From Salaquimonas sp. (GTDB taxonomy: Bacteria; Pseudomonadota; Alphaproteobacteria; Rhizobiales; Rhizobiaceae): a stretch of 64,000 nt of DNA. The notes beneath the pieces were generated by a model. That model did not search any database, had not been told where the DNA came from, and saw only the letters and a program-made list of their open reading frames with translations. A program made the translations under genes and the position numbers. Where the stretch lies: positions 1 to 64,000 of the forward strand of contig JAJDOK010000032.1 in NCBI GenBank assembly GCA_022340185.1. The letters are read 5' to 3'. The number at the start of each line of letters is the position of its first letter. The first letter of the stretch is position 1. Of the stretch, positions 29,969 to 40,467 are shown piece after piece.

Positions 29969-29989
29969 TCCACCTCGTTTCCTGCCCGC

Positions 29990-30136
29990 CTATTGCGGCT
30001 TCAGCTTGGCCGGCGGAATGCGCACGGTCATTTCGCGTTGGTTCGGCTCGACCATGGTCGCCAGTGCCACCATGCCGCCATAGATGCCGCCGGCAATGAT
30101 CGCGCAGATCACCAGAAACCGAATCAGACTTGGCAT
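29990..30136 (-). CDS. 48-residue single-span membrane protein
   Basis: The minus-strand frame from ATG 30136 encodes 48 residues: MPSLIRFLVICAIIAGGIYG leading into a membrane helix, then a polar tail VEPNQREMTVRIPPAKLKPQ. It has no domain I recognise; a similar short protein is often seen between xerD and the divergent aroK in rhizobia. It ends 21 bases before xerD and is probably co-transcribed with it. The ribosome-binding site (GGGACGAATTC) is poor. The same frame stays open upstream across aroK antisense, which I ignore. Confidence 0.65.
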   Translation of the reverse strand: MPSLIRFLVICAIIAGGIYGGMVALATMVEPNQREMTVRIPPAKLKPQ

Positions 30137-30352
30137 GAATTCGTCCCGTACGCTCCCGCCGCCCCGCACGTTCTTCACATGTCGTTGAGGGCCTTTATGG
30201 GAAAACCATTGAAAAATGGCAAGCTTGGCGGGTCGGCGGCGTGGCTGGCGGCACCCTTGCCACTTGACGAAACCGCGCCGATGGTATGCAACCGCCGCAC
30301 ATTTCAAGGGTTCCGCGCAACCTCGGCGCCAGATCGACGCGGAAGACGGGTA

Positions 30353-30949
30353 ATGAGAAAGGCAGAACGGATTCATATTATCAGGACCGCCCTTGACGGA
30401 CGCAGCATCGTCTTCGTCGGCATGATGGGTTGCGGCAAGTCGGCAATCGGCCGCCTCATCGCCGCCGAACTCGACCTGCTCTATTTCGATTCCGACACCG
30501 AGATCACCGCAGCCGCAGATCTGAGTGTGGCGGAAATATTCGAGCGTTTTGGCGAGGACTATTTCCGCAGGGGAGAGGAGCGCGTCATTGCCCGCCTTCT
30601 TGGCGAGGGACCTGCCGTCATCTCGCTGGGTGGCGGTGCGTTCATGTCGCCGACAACCCGCGAGGAAATCGCGGCAAAAGCCATCTCCATCTGGCTCAAG
30701 GCCGATATCGACCTGCTTATGAGCCGCGTCATGCGCCGGCCCGGCACGCGGCCGCTGCTCGAAACCGGCGATCCGAGGGCGAAGCTGACCGAGCTTCTGG
30801 ATAAACGCTCGCCGGTCTACGCGCTTGCCGACCTGCATGTCGAATCATCGCGCATGTCGAAGAAGCAGACCTGCGAAAACGTGCTGAAAAGCCTCCAGGC
30901 ATGGTTGGCAGAACATGGCGCCGACAACCGGCTGGCGAAGGTGAAATGA
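30353..30949 (+). CDS. aroK: shikimate kinase
   Basis: Shikimate kinase makes shikimate-3-phosphate for aromatic amino acids. The 198-residue protein has the P-loop GMMGCGKSAIGR (near residue 25), DSDTEI, the FRRGEERVI segment and LGGGAFM. The start at ATG 30353 follows GGAAGACGGGTA; the open frame extends far upstream antisense to xerD and has no homology there. Its stop overlaps the aroB start as ATGA, so these two steps of the pathway are translationally coupled. Confidence 0.95.
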   Translation: MRKAERIHIIRTALDGRSIVFVGMMGCGKSAIGRLIAAELDLLYFDSDTEITAAADLSVAEIFERFGEDYFRRGEERVIARLLGEGPAVISLGGGAFMSPTTREEIAAKAISIWLKADIDLLMSRVMRRPGTRPLLETGDPRAKLTELLDKRSPVYALADLHVESSRMSKKQTCENVLKSLQAWLAEHGADNRLAKVK

Positions 30950-32073
30950 CCGAGACCGTCACCGTCGAACTGGGCAAGAGATCCTATCGCATCGACATTG
31001 GCGCCGGGTTGATCGAAGGCGCGGGCGAGGTGGTCACCGCGCAGCGCCCCGGCGTGCGCTGCGCCATCGTCACCGATGACAATGTCGATGCCGCTCACGG
31101 CGATGCCCTGCGCGCCTCTCTCGACAAGGCCGGTATCGGCCACACCACGCTGAGCGTGCCACCCGGCGAACCGTCGAAATGCTATGCCATGTTCGAGAAG
31201 GTCGTGAACGGTCTGCTTGAGGCAAGGCTCGAACGGGGCGATCTGGTGTTGGCGCTGGGCGGGGGCGTTGTCGGCGACCTCGCCGGCTTCGCCGCTTCCG
31301 TCACCAGAAGGGGCATGGATTTCGTCCAGATCCCGACCTCGCTGCTTGCCCAGGTCGATTCCTCCGTCGGCGGCAAGACCGGCATCAACGCGCCTGCCGG
31401 CAAGAATCTCGTCGGCGCCTTCCACCAGCCCGTCCTGGTGCTGGCCGATACCGGCGCACTGGCCACGCTGCCGCCGCGCGAATTCCGCGCCGGTTACGCC
31501 GAGGTTGCCAAGTACGGCTTGATCGACCGTCCGGATTTCTTCCAGTGGCTGGAAAAAAACAGCGATGAGGTCTTCGCTTTCGGGCCGGCGCTCGCGCAGG
31601 CGATCGCGGCAAGCTGCCGCGCCAAGGCCGAAATCGTCGTCGCCGACGAGACCGAGAAGGGCCAGCGCGCCCTGCTCAATCTCGGCCACACCTTCGCCCA
31701 TGCGCTCGAAGGCGCATGCGGCTACGACGGTGCGCGGCTGGTTCATGGCGAGGCGGTTGCCATCGGTCTGGTGCTGGCGCACGAATTCTCCAACCGGATG
31801 AACCTCTGCGACGCCGACACGGTCGTGCGCGTGTGCGATCATCTGAAAAAGGTCGGCCTGCCGACGAAGATTGGCGACATTCCTGGACCTCGTCTCGATG
31901 CCGACACGCTGTCGCGTTTCATCGCCCAGGACAAGAAGGTCAAGCGCGGCCGCCTGACCTTCATTCTTACAAAAGGCCTCGGCCAGTCCTATATTGCCGA
32001 CGACGTTCCCCCCGATGAAGTACTTGCTTTCCTGAAGGAAAAACTGACGCCCTCTGGGAATAATCTGTCATGA
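30946..32073 (+). CDS. aroB: 3-dehydroquinate synthase
   Basis: AroB converts DAHP to 3-dehydroquinate, the second step of the shikimate pathway, using NAD and a divalent metal. The 375-residue protein has LALGGGVVGDLAGFAAS, the QIPTSLLAQVDSSVGGKTGI block and metal ligands in GHTFAHALE and HGEAVAIG. ATG 30946 overlaps the aroK stop and follows AAGGTG. The gene then overlaps the CorC-like gene by ATGA at 32070. Confidence 0.96.
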   Translation: MTETVTVELGKRSYRIDIGAGLIEGAGEVVTAQRPGVRCAIVTDDNVDAAHGDALRASLDKAGIGHTTLSVPPGEPSKCYAMFEKVVNGLLEARLERGDLVLALGGGVVGDLAGFAASVTRRGMDFVQIPTSLLAQVDSSVGGKTGINAPAGKNLVGAFHQPVLVLADTGALATLPPREFRAGYAEVAKYGLIDRPDFFQWLEKNSDEVFAFGPALAQAIAASCRAKAEIVVADETEKGQRALLNLGHTFAHALEGACGYDGARLVHGEAVAIGLVLAHEFSNRMNLCDADTVVRVCDHLKKVGLPTKIGDIPGPRLDADTLSRFIAQDKKVKRGRLTFILTKGLGQSYIADDVPPDEVLAFLKEKLTPSGNNLS

Positions 32074-33329
32074 CATCCGATTACTGGATTTTGCTGTCCG
32101 TCATTGTCGCCCTGATTGTCGCTTCGGGTTTCTTTTCGGGCTCCGAAACTGCACTGACTGCCGTCTCGCGGGCACGCATGCATCTGCTGGAAAAGAACGG
32201 CGACAAACGTGCCGCGATCGTCAACGCACTGATCAACCGGCGTGACCGCCTGATCGGCGCGCTTCTGATCGGCAACAATCTGGTCAACATCCTGGCTTCC
32301 GTACTGGCGACCAGCGCCTTTTTGAAATTGTTCGGCGATACCGGCCTGGTCATCGCCACCATCGCCATGACCGTCGTCATCGTCATCTTCGCGGAGATCA
32401 CGCCGAAGAGCTGGGCGATCTCGAGCGCCGACAGGTTCGCGCTCGCCGTCGCGCCGCTCGTCGGTTTCGTCGTCGCCGTGCTGGCGCCTTTCGCCAATGT
32501 GACGAGTTTCATCGTTCGCGGGATTCTCAGGCCTTTCGGCATCCACTTCGATGCGACCCAGTCCATGCTGAGCGCGCATGAGGAATTGCGCGGCGCCGTC
32601 GAGGTGCTGCACCGCGAAGGTTCCGTCGTCAAGGACGACCGCTACCGCCTCGGCGGCATCCTCGACCTGCACGAACTGGAAGTCTCCGACGTGATGATCC
32701 ACCGCACCAAGATGCTGTCGATCAATTGCGATGATCCGGCCGAGGCGATCGTGCGCCAGATCCTCGACAGCCCCTATACGCGCATTCCCGTGTGGAAGAA
32801 TGAGGCCGAGAACATTGTCGGCATCGTCCATGCCAAGGACGTGCTGCGCTTTGTCGGTTCGAACGAGGACCTGACGAAATTCGACGTCATGAAGATCGCG
32901 GCCAAGCCCTGGTTCGTGCCCGAGACGACGACACTTCAGGACCAGCTCAACGCCTTCCTGCGCAAGAAGGCGCATATCGCGCTGGTCGTCGACGAATATG
33001 GCGAGGTCAAGGGCATCGTCACGCTGGAGGACATCCTGGAGGAGATCGTCGGCGAGATCGCCGACGAGCACGATATCGAGGTTTCCGGCGTGCAGACCCA
33101 GGCAGACGGTTCCGTCATCGTCGACGGTTCGGTGCCGATCCGCGATTTGAACCGCGCGCTTGACTGGGAATTGCCCGACGACGAGGCGACCACGGTCGCC
33201 GGCCTCGTTATTCACGAAGCGCAAACGATTCCCGAGGAAAAGCAGGCTTTCACCTTCTACGGCAAGCGCTTCGTCGTCATGCACCGCGAGAAGAACCGCC
33301 TGACGCAATTGCGGATCAGAAACCTCTGA
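32070..33329 (+). CDS. HlyC/CorC family transporter (DUF21-CBS-CorC_HlyC)
   Basis: This 419-residue protein has a DUF21/CNNM membrane domain (about 1-185) with SGSETALTAVSRARMHLLE and ITPKSWAISSADRFAL, two CBS domains (about 205-325, with IVGIVHAKDVLR and VVDEYGEVKGIVTLEDILEE) and a C-terminal transporter-associated domain. Relatives export magnesium or affect cobalt and magnesium resistance. The ATGA overlap with aroB is common in the order although no biochemical link to aromatic synthesis is obvious. Confidence 0.92.
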   Translation: MTSDYWILLSVIVALIVASGFFSGSETALTAVSRARMHLLEKNGDKRAAIVNALINRRDRLIGALLIGNNLVNILASVLATSAFLKLFGDTGLVIATIAMTVVIVIFAEITPKSWAISSADRFALAVAPLVGFVVAVLAPFANVTSFIVRGILRPFGIHFDATQSMLSAHEELRGAVEVLHREGSVVKDDRYRLGGILDLHELEVSDVMIHRTKMLSINCDDPAEAIVRQILDSPYTRIPVWKNEAENIVGIVHAKDVLRFVGSNEDLTKFDVMKIAAKPWFVPETTTLQDQLNAFLRKKAHIALVVDEYGEVKGIVTLEDILEEIVGEIADEHDIEVSGVQTQADGSVIVDGSVPIRDLNRALDWELPDDEATTVAGLVIHEAQTIPEEKQAFTFYGKRFVVMHREKNRLTQLRIRNL

Positions 33330-33425
33330 GCCTTTGGAAGGTTCATCCCTCCCGTCGCGCACAGCCGCACCGGTTGTGCCATATTGCGCTTCGGCAAGCA
33401 CCGCGAAACAGGAATGGGCACCGGC

Positions 33426-35309
33426 ATGGCGTTGACCGAAACGCGGCAAATCGCGCATGAAGTGATGGCTGCCTACCGCACGGCGTGGCGCCATCTGCGC
33501 CCGCTGTTCGCCGCCTATCTGTTCGTCCGACTGCTCGCGCTGGCGATTTTCGCGCCACTCGCCACGTTGCTGCTTTCGCTGGCGATCAGAACCAGCGGCC
33601 GCAGTGCCTTCACCGACCAGGAGATCGCCTATTTCCTGGCGACCCCGGCCGGCCTTGCCGGCATGGCAGTGGCCGGCGCCTTGCTGATCGTCGCGTTCGT
33701 TCTCGACATTTCGCTCATGACCGCCATCCTTCGCACTGGCGAGCACACCATGACAGGAGCGGTGCAGGCCGGGCTGCGTCTGGCCTTTGGCCGCGTCACC
33801 GTCCTGTTCCGCTTCGCCTTGCGCCTGCTTGCCTATGTCGTGGCGATTGCCCTGCCCTTCCTTGTCGTGGCCAGCGCGATCGCCTGGTTCGCGTTGCGCA
33901 GCTACGATATCAACTACTACCTGACCTACTGGCCGCCCACATTCATTTTTGCGGCCATTGCGATCGCGCTGGTGGCCTGTGCCGCCATCGTGGTGCTGAT
34001 CAGGCAATTGTCGGGTTGGTGCATCGCGCTGCACCTTATCGTGTTCAGGCGCATTTCGCCGAGGCTGGCTTTTGGCCAAAGCAGGCAAATGCTTTTTGGC
34101 CATCGCCGCAAACTGGTCGCAAGCATCGTCGCCTGGATTGCCGCGCGCATCGTGCTTGGACTTGCCCCGACAATCGTCGCGGGTTTGCTGATTGAGTTTG
34201 TTTCGGATGCTTTCGGCGCCCGACTGCACATCGCTGCCATCCTCGTGATCGCCGTCCTGATTGTGTGGGCGTTCGCCAACGCTCTGCTTCACGCGCTGTC
34301 GAACGGTGCGCTGTCCGACCTGCTCTACCGCCTCTACCTGCGCGCCACGCGCGACGAGCCGGAACCTGAAGGAGCTTTTGCGCCCCCGACGCGACGCGCA
34401 AGAACTGCCGGCCTGCCCGCCGCCGGCATTGCTCTTGGCGCGCTCGCCGTCGTCTTCGCCACCATTGTCGGGGCCAACAGATTGCTTGACCGTATCCAGA
34501 CACAGCGAACGGTCGAGATCATCGCGCATCGCGGTGCGGCCGCGATCCGGCCTGAAAACACGCTCGCCTCGATCGAAAAGGCGCTGGAGGACAAGGCCGA
34601 CTGGGTCGAGATCGACGTCCAGGAAACCGCCGATGGCGAGGTCATCGTCGCCCATGACAGCGACTTCATGAAATTGGCGGGCGTCAATCTGAAAACATGG
34701 AATGCGACGATGGACGACATCGCCCGCATCGACATCGGCAGCTGGTTCGACCCCGCCTGGTCGAACGAACGCACACCGACATTGCGCCAGGTGCTGGACA
34801 AGGCCAGGGGCCGGGGCAAGGTCATCATCGAGCTCAAATATTACGGCCATGATGTCAAGCTGGAACAGCGCGTCGCAGCCATTGTCGATTCGACCGGCAT
34901 GGCTGCCAACATCGCCGTCATGTCGCTCAAGGCCAAAGGGATAGACAAGATGCACGCGCTGCGCCCCGACTGGCACTATGGCATTCTCGCGGCCAAGGCG
35001 ATCGGCAATCTGGCCGCGCTGAACGTCCAGTTCCTCGCGGTCAATACCGGGCAGGTTTCGACGCGTCTCATCAAACAGGCGCATGCGCAGGGAAAACAGG
35101 TCTATGCATGGACCGTCGATGACCCACTGATGATGTCGCGCATGATTTCCATGGGGATCGACGGCCTGATCACCAACGACCCGGCTCTGGCCCGCCATGT
35201 CATGGACGCGCGCAACGGGATCGAGACCTATCAGCGCCTCATGCTGTGGCTGGTCGACCAGTTCCGCATTGGCAGTTTCGATTTTGTCGCCGACGAAAAG
35301 GATGGATGA
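33426..35309 (+). CDS. membrane-anchored glycerophosphodiester phosphodiesterase
   Basis: The 627-residue product joins an N-terminal membrane domain of about seven helices (to about residue 355, with an RLAFGQSR segment) to a C-terminal GDPD catalytic domain. The catalytic signature is clear: EIIAHRGAAAIRPENTLAS, DWVEIDVQETADGE and VAHDSDFMKL. Such proteins hydrolyse glycerophosphodiesters from phospholipid turnover or act on lipid headgroups. The start is uncertain: ATG 33426 (MALTETRQ) is chosen, with ATG 33414 as the alternative; an earlier TTG is unlikely. It follows the CorC-like gene with a short gap. Confidence 0.88.
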   Translation: MALTETRQIAHEVMAAYRTAWRHLRPLFAAYLFVRLLALAIFAPLATLLLSLAIRTSGRSAFTDQEIAYFLATPAGLAGMAVAGALLIVAFVLDISLMTAILRTGEHTMTGAVQAGLRLAFGRVTVLFRFALRLLAYVVAIALPFLVVASAIAWFALRSYDINYYLTYWPPTFIFAAIAIALVACAAIVVLIRQLSGWCIALHLIVFRRISPRLAFGQSRQMLFGHRRKLVASIVAWIAARIVLGLAPTIVAGLLIEFVSDAFGARLHIAAILVIAVLIVWAFANALLHALSNGALSDLLYRLYLRATRDEPEPEGAFAPPTRRARTAGLPAAGIALGALAVVFATIVGANRLLDRIQTQRTVEIIAHRGAAAIRPENTLASIEKALEDKADWVEIDVQETADGEVIVAHDSDFMKLAGVNLKTWNATMDDIARIDIGSWFDPAWSNERTPTLRQVLDKARGRGKVIIELKYYGHDVKLEQRVAAIVDSTGMAANIAVMSLKAKGIDKMHALRPDWHYGILAAKAIGNLAALNVQFLAVNTGQVSTRLIKQAHAQGKQVYAWTVDDPLMMSRMISMGIDGLITNDPALARHVMDARNGIETYQRLMLWLVDQFRIGSFDFVADEKDG

Positions 35310-35333
35310 AACGCAGGAGGCACCGAAGCCCGG

Positions 35334-35615
35334 TCAGGCTTCCGCCGGCGTCTTCGCCTCGATTGCCAGCGCATGCAGGCCTGCCGCGATTTCCTCCGCC
35401 GCAAGCGCATTGATCGCCCGGTGGCGCTCAACCCGGCTCATGCCGGCAAAGGCGTCCGAAACGATGCGGATGCGCAGATGGGTCTCGCCCGAACCGTCAT
35501 AGGTTTCATCACCGTGATGATGACCGGCATGCAGATGGCTTTCATTGATGATCTCGAGTCTGCTTGGGCTGAATTCCTGCTCGAGTTTCATCTTGAGATT
35601 GTCGCTGCGACCCAT
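35334..35615 (-). CDS. BolA family protein
   Basis: This 93-residue protein has the BolA fold pattern: EIINESHLHAGHHHG, GETHLRIRIVSDAFAGM, and SRVERHRAINALAAEEI near the end. BolA proteins work with monothiol glutaredoxins in iron-sulfur handling and some act as regulators; HAGHHH carries the likely cluster-ligand histidines. ATG 35615 follows CCGGAG at 8 bases. It is convergent with the phosphodiesterase gene and divergent from the J-domain gene. Confidence 0.9.
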   Translation of the reverse strand: MGRSDNLKMKLEQEFSPSRLEIINESHLHAGHHHGDETYDGSGETHLRIRIVSDAFAGMSRVERHRAINALAAEEIAAGLHALAIEAKTPAEA

Positions 35616-35728
35616 GTCGGGGCTCCGGGGAATCGATTTTTCGGATAACACGCAAACGCTCCTTTTGCGCAGCACACGGCTGAATGTCAATTCTTGTGAA
35701 TGCAGCGCGCGAACCCCATAATCCGTCG

Positions 35729-36358
35729 ATGAGCACCTCTTCGAAATATTTCGACAAGATCAGGATCGGCAAGCGCCAGGCGCGCCGGGCCGCCGCGTCG
35801 AACGGACCCGGCGTGCAGAGCGGCCGCACCTGCCAGTGGGAGGGGTGCGACAAGCCCGCCACCCACCGCGCGCCGATGGGCCGTGCCCATGAGGGGCAAT
35901 ATTTCCATTTCTGCTTCGACCATGTGCGCGAATACAACAAGTCCTACAATTATTTCTCCGGCCTCGACGACGATGCGGTGGCGAAGTTCCAGAAGGATGC
36001 CGTCGTCGGCCATCGCCCGACATGGACCATGGGCGTCAATCGCTGGGGCAACACGCCGGAGGCCGAAGGGACCGACCGCCATGCCGGAGCCTCGGCGAGA
36101 GTCCGCGCCCGCCTGCAGGCAAGATCCGGCGAAAGGCAGGCTTCGCCGCGTGCCCGCAGGTTGCGCAGCCTCGAACAAAAGGCGCTCGATGACCTGGGAT
36201 TGCCGCATTCGGCGACGGCGGCAGAGATCAAGGCGCGCTACAAGGAACTTGTCAAACGCCACCATCCCGATGCAAATGGGGGCGACCGTAGCTCTGAAGA
36301 CCGGCTGCGGCAGATTATCCAGGCCTACAAGCTGCTGAAGCAGACGGGATTGTGCTAG
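35729..36358 (+). CDS. J domain-containing protein (C-terminal DnaJ domain)
   Basis: This 209-residue protein has its J domain at the C-terminus (about 150-209), with ALDDLGLPHSATAAEIKARY and the HPD motif in KRHHPDANGG. The N-terminal part has RTCQWEGCDKPATHRAP and FCFDHVREYNKSYNYF, with cysteines and histidine that look like a metal site; this arrangement is conserved in rhizobia. It presumably delivers a substrate to DnaK, but which is unknown. ATG 35729 (MSTSSKYFDKIRI) fits homologues; ATG 35684 is the alternative. It precedes cobS. Confidence 0.87.
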   Translation: MSTSSKYFDKIRIGKRQARRAAASNGPGVQSGRTCQWEGCDKPATHRAPMGRAHEGQYFHFCFDHVREYNKSYNYFSGLDDDAVAKFQKDAVVGHRPTWTMGVNRWGNTPEAEGTDRHAGASARVRARLQARSGERQASPRARRLRSLEQKALDDLGLPHSATAAEIKARYKELVKRHHPDANGGDRSSEDRLRQIIQAYKLLKQTGLC

Positions 36359-36468
36359 TCGTCATTGACCGCTAACACACTGGCTTAACATACTGGCAAG
36401 GCGCCGTCCGCCCTCCACCCAAAGACCGACAAAGAGACATGGATCATTCATCACCGGAGGTACAGGGG

Positions 36469-37437
36469 ATGACAGAAGGTTTGCCGGACACCACGGTTTC
36501 CGTCCGGAAAATGTTCAAGATCGATTCCGATCTGACCGTCCCAGCCTATTCCCATTCAAGCGAGCATGTACCGGATATCGATCCGGACTATCTGTTCGAC
36601 CGCCAGACGACGCTCGCCATCCTCGCCGGCTTCGCCCATAACCGCCGCGTCATCGTGTCGGGCTATCACGGCACCGGCAAGTCGACCCATATCGAGCAGG
36701 TCGCCGCACGGCTGAACTGGCCTTGCGTGCGTATCAACCTCGACAGCCATGTCAGCCGTATCGACCTCATCGGCAAGGATGCCATCGTGGTGAAGGACGG
36801 CATGCAGGTAACCGAATTCCGCGACGGTATCCTGCCCTGGGCCTATCAGCACAATATCGCGCTCGTCTTCGACGAATATGACGCCGGCCGGCCCGATGTC
36901 ATGTTCGTCATCCAGCGCGTGCTGGAATCTTCTGGCCGCCTGACCCTGCTCGACCAGTCGAGGGTGATCCGGCCGCATCCGGCCTTTCGCCTGTTCGCCA
37001 CCGCCAACACGGTGGGCCTTGGCGACACTACCGGCCTTTACCATGGTACGCAGCAGATCAACCAGGCGCAGATGGACCGCTGGTCGCTCGTCGTCACGCT
37101 GAACTATCTGTCGCACGACAAGGAAGTCGACATCGTGCTGGCCAAGGTGAAGTCCTTCGACACGCCGGAGGGCCGCGAAACCGTCTCCAAGATGGTACGC
37201 GTCGCCGACATGACCCGCAGCGGCTTCATCAATGGCGACATCTCGACCGTGATGAGCCCCCGAACCGTCATCACCTGGGCGGAGAACACCGAGATCTTCG
37301 GCGACAAGGGCTTCGCCTTCGAGGTGACCTTCCTCAACAAGTGCGACGAACTGGAACGCGCCTCCGTCTCCGAATTCTACCAGCGCGCCTTCGGCGAGGA
37401 GATCACGTCGTCCGCCGCCAATCTGGTGGTCGCCTGA
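36469..37437 (+). CDS. cobS: cobaltochelatase subunit CobS
   Basis: CobS is the AAA+ ATPase of the aerobic CobN-CobS-CobT chelatase that inserts cobalt into hydrogenobyrinate diamide during cobalamin synthesis. The product (322 residues from ATG 36469) has Walker [13 protein letters not shown], Walker [14 protein letters not shown] and the arginine-finger region [10 protein letters not shown] prefer ATG 36469 because GGAGG lies 8 bases ahead; ATG 36439 would add ten residues. It is followed 39 bases later by cobT. Confidence 0.94.
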   Translation: MTEGLPDTTVSVRKMFKIDSDLTVPAYSHSSEHVPDIDPDYLFDRQTTLAILAGFAHNRRVIVSGYHGTGKSTHIEQVAARLNWPCVRINLDSHVSRIDLIGKDAIVVKDGMQVTEFRDGILPWAYQHNIALVFDEYDAGRPDVMFVIQRVLESSGRLTLLDQSRVIRPHPAFRLFATANTVGLGDTTGLYHGTQQINQAQMDRWSLVVTLNYLSHDKEVDIVLAKVKSFDTPEGRETVSKMVRVADMTRSGFINGDISTVMSPRTVITWAENTEIFGDKGFAFEVTFLNKCDELERASVSEFYQRAFGEEITSSAANLVVA

Positions 37438-37476
37438 CGCCCGGAACGCTGATGGAAACATGAGCACGCCAAGTCC

Positions 37477-39390
37477 ATGAGCACACAAGGGAGCAACAGC
37501 CGCAGCCGGCCCCAGCCGCTGCCGGACTACGAACCGCTCAAGCGGGCGATCTCCAATTGCGTGCGCGCCATCGCCGGCGATTCGGCTCTCGAAGTCACCT
37601 TTTCCGGCGACCGTCCCATGCTCGCTGGCGAGGAGGCAAAGCTGCCCGATATAGGCAAGCGCCTCACCCGCGAGCAATTGTCGGTGACGCGCGGCGCCGG
37701 CGATTCGCTGGCCCTGCGCAAGGCCTGCCACGACAATGCCATCCACATGCGCCTGTCGCCGGCCGGCCAGAACGCGCGCGCCATTTTCGACGCCGTCGAG
37801 CAGGCTCGCGTCGAGGCGATCGGCACGCGCGAGATGAGCGGCGTCGCTTCCAACATCTCCTCCATGCTGGAGGACAGATACGCCAGGGCCAACTATTCCA
37901 GCGCGCTCGACCGTGCCGATGCGCCGCTCGAGGAAGCCGTCGCGCTGATCGTGCGCGAAAAGCTCACCGGTCAGGTGCCGCCGAAAAGCGCGCAGGCCTT
38001 CGTCGATCTGTGGCGCGACCATATCGAGGCCAAGGCCGGTGAAACCATCGAGGCACTCGACGCCAAGCTGCAAGACCAGACGGCCTTCGCCCGCTCGATA
38101 CGCGACCTGATCGCCGATCTCGACATGGGTGACGAGCTCGGCGACGACGACAGTGAGGATAGCGACGACAACGAGGAAGACGATAGCCAGAACGACGATT
38201 CCGATCAGTCGCAGCGCGAGAACGAGGAATCGACCGGCGAGGATGAAGGCGAGCCGCAAGAGACCGATTCGACCTCCGAGGAACAGACCGAGGGCGAGAT
38301 GGAAGCGGCAGACGCCAATGCCGACGATTTCGCCGAGGAGGACAATGAGAACGCCGAGACGCCGGGCGAGCCGCAGCGCCCGGAACTGCCTTTCTCCGGC
38401 CTGCCGCCGCACAGCGATTACAAGGTCTTCTCCACCGAATATGACGAGCAGATCGATGCCGCCGACCTGTGCGACGAAGCCGAACTCGACCGCCTGCGCG
38501 CCTTCCTCGACAAGCAGCTTGCCCATCTGCAGGGCGTCGTCGGCCGCCTCGCCAACCGGCTTCAGCGCAAGCTGATGGCGCAACAGGACCGCGGCTGGGA
38601 TTTCGATCTGGAGGAAGGCTATCTCGACACCGCGCGCCTGCCCCGCATCATCATCGACCCGATGACGCCGCTCTCCTTCAAGATGGAGCGCGAGACGGTT
38701 TTCCGCGATACCGTCGTCACGCTGCTGCTCGACAATTCCGGCTCGATGCGCGGCCGCCCGATCACGGTCGCCGCGACCTGCGCCGACATCCTGGCGCGCA
38801 CGCTGGAACGCTGTGGCGTCAAGGTCGAGATCCTCGGCTTCACCACCAAGGCCTGGAAAGGCGGCCAGGCGCGTGAGAAATGGCTGCGCGCCAACAAACC
38901 GGCTTCGCCCGGCCGCCTCAACGATCTGCGTCACATTGTCTACAAGTCGGCTGATGCGCCATGGCGCCGGTCGCGCCGCAATCTCGGTCTGATGATGCGC
39001 GAAGGGCTGTTGAAGGAGAACATCGACGGCGAGGCGCTGATCTGGGCCCATTCGCGCCTGATGGGGCGGCCCGAGCAGCGCCGCATCCTGATGATGATCT
39101 CTGACGGCGCGCCGGTCGACGATTCCACGCTGTCGGTCAATCCGGGCAATTATCTTGAACGTCATCTGCGTCATGTCATCGAGGACATCGAGACCTATTC
39201 CCCGATCGAACTGCTTGCCATCGGCATCGGCCACGACGTGACACGCTATTACAAGCGCGCGGTCACCATCGTCGACGCCGAGGAACTGGCCGGTGCGATG
39301 ACCGAGCAGCTTGCCGACCTGTTCGACGAATACCGGCCGGGCAAACAGGCATCCCCTCCACGCCGCAAGCAAATGCGGGCAAGCGGATGA
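37477..39390 (+). CDS. cobT: cobaltochelatase subunit CobT
   Basis: CobT assembles with CobS into the chelatase chaperone ring that drives CobN. The 637-residue protein has an N-terminal helical region, a strongly acidic low-complexity stretch (about 215-310, rich in Asp, Glu, Ser and Asn) and a C-terminal von Willebrand A domain with the MIDAS motif [12 protein letters not shown] and a later [12 protein letters not shown]. Its stop overlaps the start of the next gene by ATGA. CobN is not in the window. Confidence 0.95.
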   Translation: MSTQGSNSRSRPQPLPDYEPLKRAISNCVRAIAGDSALEVTFSGDRPMLAGEEAKLPDIGKRLTREQLSVTRGAGDSLALRKACHDNAIHMRLSPAGQNARAIFDAVEQARVEAIGTREMSGVASNISSMLEDRYARANYSSALDRADAPLEEAVALIVREKLTGQVPPKSAQAFVDLWRDHIEAKAGETIEALDAKLQDQTAFARSIRDLIADLDMGDELGDDDSEDSDDNEEDDSQNDDSDQSQRENEESTGEDEGEPQETDSTSEEQTEGEMEAADANADDFAEEDNENAETPGEPQRPELPFSGLPPHSDYKVFSTEYDEQIDAADLCDEAELDRLRAFLDKQLAHLQGVVGRLANRLQRKLMAQQDRGWDFDLEEGYLDTARLPRIIIDPMTPLSFKMERETVFRDTVVTLLLDNSGSMRGRPITVAATCADILARTLERCGVKVEILGFTTKAWKGGQAREKWLRANKPASPGRLNDLRHIVYKSADAPWRRSRRNLGLMMREGLLKENIDGEALIWAHSRLMGRPEQRRILMMISDGAPVDDSTLSVNPGNYLERHLRHVIEDIETYSPIELLAIGIGHDVTRYYKRAVTIVDAEELAGAMTEQLADLFDEYRPGKQASPPRRKQMRASG

Positions 39391-40466
39391 GGGCGCACCC
39401 GGCAGGTTCGGCAACGTTCCTGCGGGTGGTTTTTCCCGCGCTACCCTTTCTGTCGTCTGGCGCCAGCCGTTTCGCCTTCCTTTCGCTGTTTGCTGCTACG
39501 CTGCTGCTGGCCTGTACCTGCGTCCGGGCACAGGAAAACCTGATCCGTCCGGTCGAGATCCTCGCCTCGCCGATCGTCAGTTTTCGTATTGCCGACCCGG
39601 AATCGCGCTTCGGTTCGCTGCGCTTCGTCGGTGGCCTGCAATTGCAGTCGGACGACAAGCAGTTCGGCGGCTTCTCCGGCATCAGGCTTCTGCCCGACCG
39701 TCACCGCTTCATCGCCGTCACCGATGCCGGCCAGTGGCTCGCCGGGCGAATCGACCGCGATCCCGCCGGCCTGCCGCGAGGACTGACCGATACGGTGATG
39801 GGCTCGCTGCTGTCGCCTGACGCCGGCTTCATTGCGCGCAAACTCGATGGCGATTGCGAGGGGTTGGCAATCGACGGCGACCGCATCTTCCTGTCTTTTG
39901 AGCGCAATGACCGCATCGAGATGATGAAACTCGCCAACGGACTGCCTGTCGCCGGGTCGGCGGAGAAATTCGCCGATCTGAATCGCCTGCACCTTTCAAT
40001 GAACAAGGGCATCGAGGCATTGGCGCACTTTCCCGCCGGTTCGCCCTTTGCCGGCGCGCTGCTGGCGATTTCGGAGGAAAGCCTGAACCGGCAGCGCAAT
40101 ATCCGCGCCTTCTTTCTCGATGGCGAAACGACCAGCGAACTCGCATTTCAAAGGGACGGGGACTTTGCCATCACCGATGCCGAATTCCTGCCAAGTGGTG
40201 ACCTGCTTATACTCGAGCGAGCCTATTCCGTGCGCAAGGGACAGGCCATGCGGCTGCGCCATGTGCCGGCGGGCGAGATTGCGAAAGGGGCGACAGCGAA
40301 GGGATCGATCCTGCTCAGCGCCGACAAATCTTACTGGATCGACAACATGGAAGGCCTCGACATCTCCGCCGCCGAAGACGGCTCGGTCCACCTGACGCTG
40401 ATCTCCGACGACAATTTCTCGGCCCTGCAGCGAACCCTGCTGCTGGAATTCGTGCTGGAGAGATAG
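39387..40466 (+). CDS. esterase-like activity of phytase family protein
   Basis: This 359-residue protein has an N-terminal membrane or signal segment ending near [11 protein letters not shown] (about residue 49) and a beta-propeller-like domain matching the phytase-related esterase family (about 70-345), with [38 protein letters not shown] and NMEGLDIS. Activity is unproven; the family name comes from distant similarity to phytases. The ATG at 39387 overlaps the cobT stop by four bases, so it is translated with cobT; this link is common in rhizobia without known reason. Confidence 0.88.
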   Translation: MRAHPAGSATFLRVVFPALPFLSSGASRFAFLSLFAATLLLACTCVRAQENLIRPVEILASPIVSFRIADPESRFGSLRFVGGLQLQSDDKQFGGFSGIRLLPDRHRFIAVTDAGQWLAGRIDRDPAGLPRGLTDTVMGSLLSPDAGFIARKLDGDCEGLAIDGDRIFLSFERNDRIEMMKLANGLPVAGSAEKFADLNRLHLSMNKGIEALAHFPAGSPFAGALLAISEESLNRQRNIRAFFLDGETTSELAFQRDGDFAITDAEFLPSGDLLILERAYSVRKGQAMRLRHVPAGEIAKGATAKGSILLSADKSYWIDNMEGLDISAAEDGSVHLTLISDDNFSALQRTLLLEFVLER

Positions 40467-40467
40467 A

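Noticed and set aside
31989..35198. A 1,069-codon open frame antisense to aroB, the CorC-like gene and the phosphodiesterase gene
   Set aside because: It runs across three well-supported genes on the opposite strand and is rich in Asp, His, Arg and Gly as expected of a shadow frame.
36556..39414. A 952-codon open frame antisense to cobS and cobT
   Set aside because: It spans two genes that have clear family motifs; the protein is repetitive in the way complementary frames of high-GC genes are.
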